Below the pieces are notes generated by a model. It saw nothing but the letters and a program-made list of their open reading frames with translations, was not told the origin of the DNA and did no database searches. DNA of 64,000 nucleotides from Alteromonas sp. 1_MG-2023. GTDB lineage: Bacteria > Pseudomonadota > Gammaproteobacteria > Enterobacterales > Alteromonadaceae. The position numbers were made by a program, and so were the translations under genes. The number at the start of each line of letters is the position of its first letter. Position 1 is the stretch's first letter. Location of the stretch: assembly GCF_030547075.1 (NCBI RefSeq), contig NZ_JAUOQH010000019.1, positions 17,871 to 81,870 on the forward strand, in the 5' to 3' direction. Shown one piece after another: positions 35,473-44,288 of this stretch.

Positions 35473-38400
35473 ATGCCAAAACGTACCGACATAAAAAGTA
35501 TTCTCATCATAGGTGCTGGCCCTATTGTCATTGGCCAGGCCTGCGAGTTTGACTATTCAGGCGCTCAAGCATGTAAAGCGCTACGCGAAGAAGGTTATCG
35601 CGTAATTCTGGTTAACTCGAATCCCGCCACTATCATGACCGATCCTGAAATGGCCGATGCAACATACATCGAGCCCATTCATTGGGAAGTGGTACGCAAA
35701 ATTATCGAAAAAGAGCGTCCGGACGCTATTCTGCCAACCATGGGCGGACAAACCGCGCTTAACTGCGCGCTCGATTTGGATCATCACGGTGTATTGAAAG
35801 AGTTCAGTGTTGAACTTATCGGTGCAACGGCTGATGCTATCGATAAAGCGGAAAACCGTGAGCGCTTCGACAAGGCAATGAAAAACATTGGTCTTGAATG
35901 CCCACGTGCTGAAATTGCACAAAGCATGGATCAAGCCCACGATGTATTAACGCGCATTGGCTTTCCTTGTATCATTCGTCCATCATTCACCATGGGTGGA
36001 AGCGGCGGCGGTATTGCATACAATATTGACGAATTTAACGAAATTTGTGGCCGTGGTCTCGACCTTTCACCTACCAAAGAACTCCTTATTGATGAGTCGT
36101 TAATTGGTTGGAAAGAATACGAGATGGAAGTAGTTCGCGACCGTGCAGATAACTGCATTATCGTGTGTACTATTGAAAACTTCGACGCCATGGGTGTACA
36201 TACTGGTGATTCAATCACAGTAGCGCCAGCGCAAACCCTTACTGACAAAGAATTCCAGCTAATGCGTAATGCTGCTATGGCAGTATTGCGTGAAATCGGT
36301 GTTGAAACCGGTGGCTCGAACGTTCAGTTCGGTGTTGATCCAAACACAGGCCGAATGGTGATCATCGAGATGAACCCGCGTGTATCGCGTTCATCTGCAT
36401 TAGCATCAAAAGCCACAGGTTTCCCAATTGCCAAAGTGGCTGCCAAGTTAGCCATTGGTTACACCCTTGATGAGCTTGCTAACGATATTACTGGTGGTTT
36501 AACACCAGCATCGTTTGAGCCTTCAATCGATTATGTAGTCACAAAAATTCCTCGCTTTAACTTTGAAAAATTTGCTGGCGCGAACGATCGCTTAACCACG
36601 CAAATGAAATCAGTGGGCGAAGTAATGGCGATTGGTCGTAACCAACAAGAGTCATTACAAAAAGCACTTCGTGGCCTTGAAGTTGGCGCGAATGGCTTGA
36701 ACTCAATGGTCGATTTAGAAGACCCTGAAGCACGCAATAAAGTTATTTACGAACTACGTGAACCTGGTGCTGAGCGTATTTGGTATATTGGCGATGCGTT
36801 CCGCATGGGCATGACCGTTGATGAAGTATTTACCCTCACCAACGTAGACCGTTGGTACTTAGTTCAGCTTGAAGAGCTTATTCAACTTGAAGCTCAAGTT
36901 GCTGAGTGCGGCTTGCACGGCATTGATGAAGACCTTATGCGCAAACTTAAGCGCAAAGGTTTCTCTGACTCTCGTTTAGCAGAGCTAACGAAAGTGGCGG
37001 AAGGTGACATTCGTGAAACCCGTCGCGGCTTTGGTGTAACGCCAGTGTATAAGCGTGTTGATACTTGTGCGGCAGAGTTTTCTACCAGCACAGCTTACAT
37101 GTATTCAACCTACGATGAAGAGTGTGAAGCTGACCCCACTGACAACGATAAGATTATGGTGTTAGGCGGCGGTCCAAACCGTATCGGCCAAGGGATTGAG
37201 TTTGATTACTGTTGTGTTCACGCGGCGCTTTCAATGCGTGAAGACGGTTACGAAACCATTATGGTTAACTGTAATCCTGAAACGGTTTCTACTGACTATG
37301 ACACATCTGACCGCTTGTACTTCGAACCGGTTACGCTTGAAGACGTGCTTGAGATTGTGGCTAAAGAAAAGCCAAAAGGCGTGATAGTGCAATACGGTGG
37401 CCAAACGCCGCTTAAATTGGCACGTGCCCTTGAAGCTGCTGGTGTACCTATTATTGGTACGTCGCCTGAAGCTATCGATAGAGCAGAAGATCGTGAACGT
37501 TTCCAGCAAATGGTAAACAAGCTAGGCCTTAAACAGCCTGCGAATGCTACCGTGACCAATATTGAGCAAGCCCTTGCAATGGCTGACGGTATTGGCTTCC
37601 CACTTGTAGTACGTCCATCGTACGTACTCGGTGGTCGCGCAATGGAAATTGTTTATGACCTTAAAGACTTAAAACGCTACCTAACGGAAGCGGTTAAGGT
37701 TTCTAACGATTCTCCTGTATTGCTAGACCGCTTCTTAGATGACGCGATCGAAGTTGATATCGATGCAATTTGCGACGGTAAAGAAGTGGTGATTGGCGGT
37801 ATCATGGAACATATTGAGCAAGCCGGTGTTCACTCTGGTGATTCAGCCTGTTCATTACCACCACACTCTTTAAGCAAAGAGATTCAAGACACTATGCGTG
37901 AACAAGTGAAAGCCATGGCGCTTGAACTTGGTGTAGTTGGCCTGATGAATACACAATTCGCGGTAAAAGATGGCGAAGTGTACTTAATTGAGGTTAACCC
38001 ACGTGCAGCACGAACAGTGCCATTTGTGTCGAAAGCCACAGGTGTTCCACTTGCTAAAGTGGCTGCGCGCGCCATGGCGGGTGTTAGCTTGGCAGAGCAG
38101 GGTGTTACGACAGAAATTATTCCTCCGTTCTACTCTGTGAAAGAAGTGGTATTGCCGTTTGCTAAATTCCAAGGTGTTGACCCACTATTAGGCCCAGAAA
38201 TGCGCTCTACTGGCGAAGTGATGGGTGTGGGTGATACCTTCGAAGAAGCGTATGCTAAAGCTAACTTAGGTGCAGGCGCGCCATTACCTAAATCAGGTAA
38301 AGCGTTAATCTCTGTACGTAATAACGATAAGAATAAAATTATTGAATTAGCCAAAGCATTGAACGGTGCTGGATTTAGCATTGAAGCGACTCGCGGTACA

Positions 38401-38688
38401 GCGACAACACTTTATGATGCAGGTATTGCCTGCTCTGTAGTGAATAAGCTGTCTGAAGGTCGTCCTAACATTGTGGACTCTATCAAAAACGGTGAGTACG
38501 CCTATATCATCAATACAACGGAAGGTCGCCAAGCGATTACCGACTCGGTTTATATTCGCCGAGAAGCATTGTTGAATAAGGTTACCTACACCACCACAAT
38601 GAATGCTGCTTTTGCCACTATTCGTGCGAAGTCAGCAGACGATCGTGACAAGGTTGCTTCAGTACAAGAGCTTCACGCAAGACTCTAA
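35473..38688 (+). CDS. carB: Carbamoyl-phosphate synthase large subunit
   Basis: Forms carbamoyl phosphate from bicarbonate, ammonia and two ATP; heterodimer with CarA. The 1071 residues contain two homologous ATP-grasp halves, the first opening with [22 protein letters not shown] and the second with [21 protein letters not shown]; the metal/ATP motifs [18 protein letters not shown] and [18 protein letters not shown] are intact. The C-terminal allosteric domain ([25 protein letters not shown]) is the usual site for UMP, IMP and ornithine. It ends the carAB operon, and a strong terminator follows. Confidence 0.98.
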   Translation: MPKRTDIKSILIIGAGPIVIGQACEFDYSGAQACKALREEGYRVILVNSNPATIMTDPEMADATYIEPIHWEVVRKIIEKERPDAILPTMGGQTALNCALDLDHHGVLKEFSVELIGATADAIDKAENRERFDKAMKNIGLECPRAEIAQSMDQAHDVLTRIGFPCIIRPSFTMGGSGGGIAYNIDEFNEICGRGLDLSPTKELLIDESLIGWKEYEMEVVRDRADNCIIVCTIENFDAMGVHTGDSITVAPAQTLTDKEFQLMRNAAMAVLREIGVETGGSNVQFGVDPNTGRMVIIEMNPRVSRSSALASKATGFPIAKVAAKLAIGYTLDELANDITGGLTPASFEPSIDYVVTKIPRFNFEKFAGANDRLTTQMKSVGEVMAIGRNQQESLQKALRGLEVGANGLNSMVDLEDPEARNKVIYELREPGAERIWYIGDAFRMGMTVDEVFTLTNVDRWYLVQLEELIQLEAQVAECGLHGIDEDLMRKLKRKGFSDSRLAELTKVAEGDIRETRRGFGVTPVYKRVDTCAAEFSTSTAYMYSTYDEECEADPTDNDKIMVLGGGPNRIGQGIEFDYCCVHAALSMREDGYETIMVNCNPETVSTDYDTSDRLYFEPVTLEDVLEIVAKEKPKGVIVQYGGQTPLKLARALEAAGVPIIGTSPEAIDRAEDRERFQQMVNKLGLKQPANATVTNIEQALAMADGIGFPLVVRPSYVLGGRAMEIVYDLKDLKRYLTEAVKVSNDSPVLLDRFLDDAIEVDIDAICDGKEVVIGGIMEHIEQAGVHSGDSACSLPPHSLSKEIQDTMREQVKAMALELGVVGLMNTQFAVKDGEVYLIEVNPRAARTVPFVSKATGVPLAKVAARAMAGVSLAEQGVTTEIIPPFYSVKEVVLPFAKFQGVDPLLGPEMRSTGEVMGVGDTFEEAYAKANLGAGAPLPKSGKALISVRNNDKNKIIELAKALNGAGFSIEATRGTATTLYDAGIACSVVNKLSEGRPNIVDSIKNGEYAYIINTTEGRQAITDSVYIRREALLNKVTYTTTMNAAFATIRAKSADDRDKVASVQELHARL

Positions 38689-38750
38689 CACTGATGACAT
38701 TACATGGGATACGCGGTATCCTGTGTATATGACACTTATGTGAACCAATC

Positions 38751-38778
38751 AAAAGTGCGCCGGAAGGCGCACTTTTTT
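38751..38778 (+). terminator. Terminator of carAB
   Basis: AAAAGTGCGCC, loop GGAA, GGCGCACTTTT, followed by Ts. A smaller GGATAC/GTATCC hairpin lies just before it. Confidence 0.93.
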
Positions 38779-38814
38779 CTGTTTAAAATCAACTAGCCAG
38801 TCGAGACTGTATTC

Positions 38815-39291
38815 ATGAGTCAGTATCCAATGACCGCGCACGGCGCACAGCTTCTGCGCGACGAACTAAACGAACTTAAAACAAAAACTCGCCCGCGTAT
38901 TATTCAGTCTATTGCTGAAGCTCGCGAGCACGGCGACTTGAAAGAAAATGCTGAATATCACGCAGCCCGTGAGCAGCAAAGTTTCTGTGAAGGGCGTATT
39001 CAAGATATAGAAGGTAAATTGTCGAACGCACAAATTATCGATGTTACTAAAATGGAAAACAAAGGTAAGGTGATATTCGGCACTACCGTTACCATTTTGA
39101 ATGTTGATACCGACGAAGAAACCACGTATCGCATTGTGGGCGACGATGAAGCGGATATTAAGCAAAACCGTATTTCGGTAAATTCGCCTATCGCTCGCGG
39201 CCTTATTGGCAAAGAGCTTGATGATATGGTTACTATTCAAACGCCAGCAGGCAGTGTTGAAGTAGAAATTATCGACGTAAAATATATCTAA
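38815..39291 (+). CDS. greA: Transcription elongation factor GreA
   Basis: Binds the secondary channel of RNA polymerase and rescues backtracked complexes by stimulating transcript cleavage. The N-terminal coiled coil carries the catalytic acidic tip ([20 protein letters not shown]), preceded by [17 protein letters not shown]; the C-terminal FKBP-like domain has [29 protein letters not shown]. Length 158 is typical. It lies after carAB, as in E. coli relatives, but is separated from it by a terminator, so its promoter must lie in the short gap 38779-38814 or in the terminator region. Confidence 0.96.
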   Translation: MSQYPMTAHGAQLLRDELNELKTKTRPRIIQSIAEAREHGDLKENAEYHAAREQQSFCEGRIQDIEGKLSNAQIIDVTKMENKGKVIFGTTVTILNVDTDEETTYRIVGDDEADIKQNRISVNSPIARGLIGKELDDMVTIQTPAGSVEVEIIDVKYI

Positions 39292-39312
39292 TACGGTATT
39301 TTATATTTGATT

Positions 39313-39340
39313 AAAAAAGCTGGTTTCGACCAGCTTTTTT
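39313..39340 (+). terminator. Terminator of greA
   Basis: AAAAAAGCTGG, loop TTTCGA region, CCAGCTTTTTT: a strong, possibly bidirectional stem with a T run. Confidence 0.92.
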
Positions 39341-39364
39341 GTACCTAAAATTCACTTTTCAAAA

Positions 39365-39446
39365 CTGGACACCCACCTTTTTAAAAGTTGGACACACACT
39401 CAAGTTGCTCGTCATTCGACATTACTGAAGTTGGACACACACTCAA
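39365..39446 (+). repeat. Cluster B of GGACA repeats (three direct copies)
   Basis: Copies start at 39365 (CTGGACACCCACCT), 39388 and 39431 (both TTGGACACACACTCAA). All point the same way as cluster A. They occupy the first part of the gap between greA and the 621-residue membrane protein; the rest (39447-39706) is AT-rich with promoter-like character and no other visible feature. Confidence 0.85.
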
Positions 39447-39706
39447 GTTAACTATCTTTCGCTATACCTAACCTTAAACTGACAGGCATTTCATACTCAA
39501 TTATGACGGACTAGTTATGCAGACTAATACCCGTTGCTTGTTTTACGAATTAAGTTAAAGACTGCTGCATAGTGAAGACGCCTAGCATTAGTTTTACTGT
39601 ATGATTTACCCTCAAGCGTAAAGACTGTGCTGAACCATTCTATTTTGATTGAATAAGCACATAGGAAGGTTTATTCTCCCTAAGCTTTTATTTAACAAGG
39701 ATTTTT

Positions 39707-41572
39707 ATGGCTTACGATTTTGGTTCACAAACGTTAGGAATTTCAAACCCGTTTAAAAAAGAAGGGATGTTCCGAGCGATAGGAGGTGCACTAGTACTGG
39801 CCTTAGCCCTTTATGCGGTGGCGAGTGTCCCCGACCTTTTTGCAGAAAATAAGGTTCGCGGATATACGATGCTCGGCGTTGCTTTTGTACTTATAGTATC
39901 GGGGATAAAGCATTGTGCTATAGGCATTTTGCAACTGATGCGCTTCTTCGTAGGCCGAACAGTACCTACGTCTCTTGCGTATAACCACTCTGTTTCTGAA
40001 CAGGATGCGGCGCAAGCAGAGAAAAAGTCTTTGCTGTACTCGAAAGAAAGTTTGCACGCTATGTTGATGGGCAGACGAAACACTACGTTCGAAGAGCCCC
40101 GTGGCTGGTTGGCCAGGCTTGTACATAGTGTATTACCTAAGCTAACGTTTTTACCGTTTCCTTTACGTCATTTATCCCAAGAAATTATCGCTATGGCGGT
40201 TACTTTTGTTGTAGCGCTTCTGGCGTTCGCTATTGTTTACTTTCTTGTTAGTAGTGGACTGGCGGGTGAAGTAGCCAAAGTGCTCGTTATGCCCATTCTT
40301 TCAATTTTGTTATTAGTTTATTTAATTGCTAACTGGGCCTCTACTGCCAAGGGCATCCATAATGAAGGGAATTCACAGTTAGCTAAGGCCAGTAGCTTGT
40401 CGTTGGGCGTTATCGTAGGCTTAGCGATAGTTGTGCCGCTAGGGGCTGGAGTGTTCCTAGATGAGTTAGTTGGCCGTGATATCGACAAGGTACAAGAATG
40501 GGCAAATACGTTTCCGTTGTTTAGTGCATGGGCTAATTTAGGGTTACTTTTGTTTTGTGTAGTCGCTGTGATGACCGTAATTTTGCCATTACTTTATAGC
40601 CGCATGGGGCAGGTTACACCTAAAACTGAAGTCAGTGAATTTCGAGCGAATATGCAAGAGTCGGTTCATCCTAACGAAATTTTTATAAATATTGAAAATA
40701 TCGTATTGGCTAACCGAAGATATCGTGAAGTGCCAAATCGTATTTACGCAGACTTCGATCCTCGATTAAAAGAGCAAGCTGAAGGCAAAGGAAGCTTTGA
40801 AGGCGAACTGCTTATTGAAACGCAGCCAACAGTAACTGATGGCGTAAGCTTATCCGAGAAAAAGAAAGTCTTATTAACCGCAGTCGCGCAGGTAGCAGTA
40901 GTGGCATCAGCTGTTCTATTTTATGTGGGTGGATTGCAGTTATCTGAAGTCTTAGATTTAGTCATCCAGCAGGGCGTCAATACCGAAGCTAAATTGGATA
41001 CGGCAATCGCAATGGGCAATAACCTTATTTGGTTGGTTTTTGCGTGGTTAACCGTTCGTGGCGCCGCGAATGTGATGAATAAAGCCTCTCATATGTTTTG
41101 GGGTGAAATGACATTTTCATCCTTGCTCATGTTTATGAAGACCGAAGGCACTTATACCGAATCACGTGTATCTACTGGTATGTCTATTCACGATTCTACT
41201 CGTTCTGAAAACGTGGTAGTTCGAAGCAGTATTACCCCTTGGATTATTACCAGCAGAATTAATACCTCTATTTTTGCTACAAGCGGTATGAACAACCTAG
41301 AGACACCTCGTTTTATTATGGGGTTAAATAAAAACGATGCTGAGCTTGGTGAGATTGTTGCCGAGATTAAGGCGTTTTTACGTGGGCGTGAAACCATTGC
41401 CTCTATTACCAATGAAGCTGATTTAGCGAATGCAGGCACTATTCACCAAGTGAACCAGCAAACTCGCAGTCACAATGATGCCCCTCAAAGCAAAATTACT
41501 CTAGAGCAAGAAGAAGAGGCTGCCGGTTTCTTACGTAATAATGCAGATGAAGAAGATGAAAACAAAAGCTAA
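39707..41572 (+). CDS. Polytopic membrane protein of unknown function, 621 residues
   Basis: Not recognised. Hydrophobic segments are seen at about 22-44, 53-76, 160-183, 190-211, 229-250, 272-297, 388-410 and 434-455, so at least eight membrane passes. Between segments 6 and 7 lies a soluble loop of about 90 residues (SEFRANMQESVHPNEIF, RRYREVPNRIYADFDPRLKEQ). The last 165 residues are soluble and end in an acidic tail (NNADEEDENKS). The stretch from about 465 (WGEMTFSSLLMFMKTEGTYTESRVSTGMSIHDS) to 560 is the most protein-like soluble domain. The gene is bracketed by GGACA repeat clusters and followed by a terminator made of two inverted copies. It is clearly coding and intact. Confidence 0.85.
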   Translation: MAYDFGSQTLGISNPFKKEGMFRAIGGALVLALALYAVASVPDLFAENKVRGYTMLGVAFVLIVSGIKHCAIGILQLMRFFVGRTVPTSLAYNHSVSEQDAAQAEKKSLLYSKESLHAMLMGRRNTTFEEPRGWLARLVHSVLPKLTFLPFPLRHLSQEIIAMAVTFVVALLAFAIVYFLVSSGLAGEVAKVLVMPILSILLLVYLIANWASTAKGIHNEGNSQLAKASSLSLGVIVGLAIVVPLGAGVFLDELVGRDIDKVQEWANTFPLFSAWANLGLLLFCVVAVMTVILPLLYSRMGQVTPKTEVSEFRANMQESVHPNEIFINIENIVLANRRYREVPNRIYADFDPRLKEQAEGKGSFEGELLIETQPTVTDGVSLSEKKKVLLTAVAQVAVVASAVLFYVGGLQLSEVLDLVIQQGVNTEAKLDTAIAMGNNLIWLVFAWLTVRGAANVMNKASHMFWGEMTFSSLLMFMKTEGTYTESRVSTGMSIHDSTRSENVVVRSSITPWIITSRINTSIFATSGMNNLETPRFIMGLNKNDAELGEIVAEIKAFLRGRETIASITNEADLANAGTIHQVNQQTRSHNDAPQSKITLEQEEEAAGFLRNNADEEDENKS

Positions 41573-41635
41573 ACCTTAGTTTTATTCATCGGTTTGTTTA
41601 ATGTAGATATCGAATGCATCTATAGAAAACATACA

Positions 41636-41684
41636 TTGGACACACACTTAGTCTTAATAAATATGAGTGTGTGTCCAACTTTTT
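41636..41684 (+). terminator. Terminator built from two inverted GGACA repeats
   Basis: TTGGACACACACT at 41636-41648 and AGTGTGTGTCCAA at 41666-41678 form a perfect 13-base stem with a 17-base loop, followed by CTTTTT. It is placed to end the transcript of the preceding membrane protein. Confidence 0.8.
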
Positions 41685-41760
41685 ACAGCTTTTGTTTGTT
41701 ACTACAACTCATATCTCTGCCTCTCGCCCCCTACATTGATTACTTTATATAACTCATTTA

Positions 41761-41852
41761 GTTAGCTAACAATCACGTACATTTGTGTGGCTGTCCTATT
41801 TGTCAGGTTAGCTAACAATCACGTGCATTTGGGTGACTGTCCTATTTGTTAC
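41761..41852. repeat. Tandem 46-base duplication carrying GGACA-type motifs
   Basis: Two adjacent units (41761-41806 and 41807-41852) share the palindrome GTTAGCTAAC, then AATCACGT, then a reverse-orientation repeat core (GTGGCTGTCC at 41787, GTGACTGTCC at 41833) and CTATTTGT. The two differ at a few bases only. Confidence 0.85.
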
Positions 41853-41864
41853 AGTCTATTTAGA

Positions 41865-41969
41865 GTGACTGTCCAAGCTTCTTTCTTTAAAGCTGGTTCG
41901 ACTGCCTGTTGAGTGTCTGTCCAACGAATTGCGAGTGACTGTCCAACTTCTAGTTAAGTGTGTGTCCAA
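41865..41969 (-). repeat. Cluster C of GGACA repeats in reverse orientation
   Basis: Reverse cores lie at 41865 (GTGACTGTCC), 41913 (GTGTCTGTCC), 41935 (GTGACTGTCC) and 41958 (GTGTGTGTCC), each followed by AA. With the two in the 46-base duplication and the one in the terminator stem, seven reverse copies lie in this 490-base gap before the Nudix gene. The remainder (41970-42058) holds only promoter-like sequence. Confidence 0.85.
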
Positions 41970-42058
41970 CATATAGTTACTTCGGTGGATGGCGGGAGTT
42001 GCTCCTTGCTATAGGCACTTGTACACTAACTTTTTAAGGTTCACTGAAAGGCACTATT

Positions 42059-42604
42059 ATGTCGGATAAGGATATTGAAACCCTCTCATCAACTGTGGTT
42101 TATGAGAATAAGTGGCTGAAGGTACGTGAAGATAAAATTCGCCGTGCTAGTGGAAACGAAGGCATTTATGGCGTGGTAGAAAAGCCAGACTTTGCCATTA
42201 TACTGCCTATCGATGGTGATATTGTTTATTTGGTTGAGCAGTACAGATATACCGTAGAACAACGATTACTAGAATTCCCTCAAGGTGCCTGGGAAGATAA
42301 TCCTGATGCCGATCCTAAACTGTTAGCTGCAGGCGAACTGCAAGAAGAAACTGGATTTACTGCTGACCAAATGCACTATGTTGGTTTTCAATATCTTGCT
42401 TATGGTTTCTGTAATCAGGGGTATCATATTTTTGTCGCGAAAGGGTTAACCCAAGGCGCTCAAAAGTTAGATGTAGAGGAAGAAGATTTAAAAATTATAC
42501 CCGTACATTTAAAGGAATTAGAATCTATGATTGCTGACGGTACGATAAAAGATGCATCAACGTGCAATGCATTTGGCCTTGCACGCCTTAAAGGCTTTGT
42601 TTAG
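42059..42604 (+). CDS. Nudix hydrolase
   Basis: Cytosolic hydrolase of nucleoside diphosphate derivatives, 181 residues, closest in style to ADP-sugar pyrophosphatases. The substrate-side strand reads YLVEQYRYTVEQRLLEFPQGAWED. The Nudix box ends with GELQEETGF, so the EExG core is kept, but the usual Arg before it is Gly and the first half of the box is two residues longer than the canonical spacing. Catalytic metal glutamates are present. The substrate is unknown. It lies between the GGACA cluster and a DUF3224 gene, with no obvious operon partner. Confidence 0.87.
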   Translation: MSDKDIETLSSTVVYENKWLKVREDKIRRASGNEGIYGVVEKPDFAIILPIDGDIVYLVEQYRYTVEQRLLEFPQGAWEDNPDADPKLLAAGELQEETGFTADQMHYVGFQYLAYGFCNQGYHIFVAKGLTQGAQKLDVEEEDLKIIPVHLKELESMIADGTIKDASTCNAFGLARLKGFV

Positions 42605-42707
42605 TTAACGCATTGATTCAGGGTTGTAACAGCATGTAACATTTTTATGTTGAATGCTGTCAAACTCGATTGTATTGTGTGTCCTCACTTTTTCTTTGGA
42701 GCAAACA

Positions 42708-43097
42708 ATGAACTGCAATGGGCAATTTACCATTACGGGGTGGGATGAAAATATACTAAGCGAAAAACGAGAAGGTGTTAAGCAAACCCATGCTAGCATT
42801 ACGCAAGCTTATGAAGGAAGTATGGCGGGGCAAAGTGACGTTGAGTTTCTAATGTCGTATCAGACATCAATGTTGGCACAGTTCGTTGGATTCGAAAGTT
42901 TTGTTGGTGTTATCGACGGTCGTCGAGGAACCATTTCGTTTAAGCATGATGGCAAATTTGAAAATGGCGTAGCAAGTAGTTCATTTTCAGCTATTGAAGG
43001 TAGTGCTACCGGTGAGCTTTCAGATTGTGTGATCACTGGCGTTTTTGAATCGGCTGAAAACGGTAAGGCTAACTACTCAATTAATATTGCCGAATAA
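42708..43097 (+). CDS. DUF3224 family protein
   Basis: Small cytosolic protein of 129 residues. It matches the DUF3224 pattern: NGQFTITGWDE, then THASITQAYEGSMAGQSDVEFLMSYQ, FVGFESFVGVIDGRRGTISFKHDGKF and a Gly-rich end (SSSFSAIEGSATGEL). The family is a lipocalin/allene-oxide-cyclase-like beta barrel of unknown role. I chose the ATG at 42708 because TTTGGAG lies 8-12 bases upstream; an in-frame ATG at 42654 has no ribosome site. Gene context gives no function. Confidence 0.85.
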   Translation: MNCNGQFTITGWDENILSEKREGVKQTHASITQAYEGSMAGQSDVEFLMSYQTSMLAQFVGFESFVGVIDGRRGTISFKHDGKFENGVASSSFSAIEGSATGELSDCVITGVFESAENGKANYSINIAE

Positions 43098-43210
43098 CTT
43101 AAAGATTATCGATTTTGGTTTTTAGTTAGTTAAGTGAATAAACTGGAATTTATTAAATCAAATTTTCATTTATTTAAGCATTATTAAGCTAATAATAACC
43201 TTACTAAAAC

Positions 43211-43236
43211 GAAAAAACGGCGCTTTTCAGCGCCGT
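43211..43236 (-). terminator. Terminator of the small heat-shock gene
   Basis: ACGGCGCT and AGCGCCGT (43217-43236) form a perfect stem; on the minus strand it is followed by TTTTTT. Confidence 0.9.
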
Positions 43237-43270
43237 CCAAAACCAGGGAAACGATTTTTAAAAGCTTTGT

Positions 43271-43714
43271 TTAACTCTCTATTAATCGAGAACCAATCTC
43301 AATTTGACGAGGTTTTTTAGCTTCGGGTATGACACGCTCCATATCGATGTGTAATAACCCATTTTCCATATCAGCTGCTAACACTTTCACGTGGTCACCA
43401 AGCTGAAATTTTCTTTCGAAATTACGCTCAGATATACCTTTATGAAGGAACTTACGCTCGGCGGATTCTTTTTCTTCCGGCTTGCGTGTACCTGTTATCA
43501 CTAGGGTATTTTCTTGAACCTCAATGGACACGTCATCTTTACTGAAACCCGCTATCGCCATTGTGACGCGATATTTATCATCGCCAAGCAATTCAATGTT
43601 GTAAGGGGGATAAGTACTTTGTTTTTCAGCACGAGAAGCAGCGTCAACAAGTGAAGCTAAGTGGTCAGAACCAATAAATGAACGGTAAAGTGGAGATAGA
43701 TCGATAGTACGCAT
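43271..43714 (-). CDS. ibpA: Small heat-shock protein, IbpA type (Hsp20)
   Basis: Cytosolic holdase that keeps unfolded proteins soluble for DnaK. The start MRTIDLSPLYRSFIG is typical of IbpA/IbpB. The alpha-crystallin domain spans about 35-130 (YNIELLGDDKYRVTMAIAGFSKDDVSIEVQENTLVITGTR, LHKGISERNFERKFQLGDHVKV). The C-terminal tail has the IEI motif for oligomer contacts. I prefer the ATG at 43714 over 43720 since AGGAT lies at the right distance. A sigma-32 promoter lies about 100 bases upstream. Confidence 0.94.
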   Translation of the reverse strand: MRTIDLSPLYRSFIGSDHLASLVDAASRAEKQSTYPPYNIELLGDDKYRVTMAIAGFSKDDVSIEVQENTLVITGTRKPEEKESAERKFLHKGISERNFERKFQLGDHVKVLAADMENGLLHIDMERVIPEAKKPRQIEIGSRLIES

Positions 43715-43812
43715 AGTCATATCCTATTAATTTAGCAATATGTTAAAAATAATTCGCCCCGACTATTCGGCGGCGGTGTTGTCAACCTGAGCTTTCAGCG
43801 TCGACATAATAG

Positions 43813-43840
43813 ATATAGGGTGGCTCAAATTCTTTTCAAG
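43813..43840 (-). promoter_or_regulatory. Sigma-32 promoter of ibpA
   Basis: On the minus strand CTTGAA (43835-43840) and CCCTATAT (43813-43820) are 14 bases apart. The leader to the ATG is about 90 bases and contains TTGCT close to AGGAT, the kind of pairing used by ROSE RNA thermometers of ibp genes. Confidence 0.7.
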
Positions 43841-44288
43841 GGCTTTTTTTAAAAATTTTTAAAATTAATCAAAAATCTTCAAATAGCCTTAGTTTTTACC
43901 TCCGTTACCAATATTAATTAATACTAACCAAAACTAATGTTTGCTAGTTACCGGTGTCACTATTGTGGTCATTAATAGTGCGTTTTGGGTTATAAATAAA
44001 TGTGAGCTAATCTTTATTATTCAAGCCACATGTAACAAATTCAATTCTCTATTTCTTTGCGCAATGATTTTTACAATGGTCCATGATTTCCCAAAACAGC
44101 CTAAAACAAAAATTAAACCATTGAACAACGCCGTGTTAAATGACAATTAATTGTATTTAGTTGGGTTTGGATAGTATTATATCCAAACACTTTAAAGTGT
44201 TTTAAGTAGATGCGTTAATTAAGCATTCAAGTACAAAAATGCTACACTTAGCTCTCTTTCTGTTAATCAATCAAACTCAAGAAATCTA
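43841..44288. other. Intergenic region between ibpA and ackA
   Basis: About 450 bases, AT-rich. A short frame at 43941-44150 has no ribosome site or family resemblance. I see no repeats. The part before 44289 should hold the ackA promoter. Confidence 0.6.

Noticed and set aside
39365..42058. Composite transposon around the membrane protein gene
   Set aside because: No transposase, no long terminal repeats and no target duplication are visible; the repeats are short and numerous.
43941..44150. 69-codon frame between ibpA and ackA
   Set aside because: No ribosome site, no domain, and composition like the surrounding AT-rich spacer.
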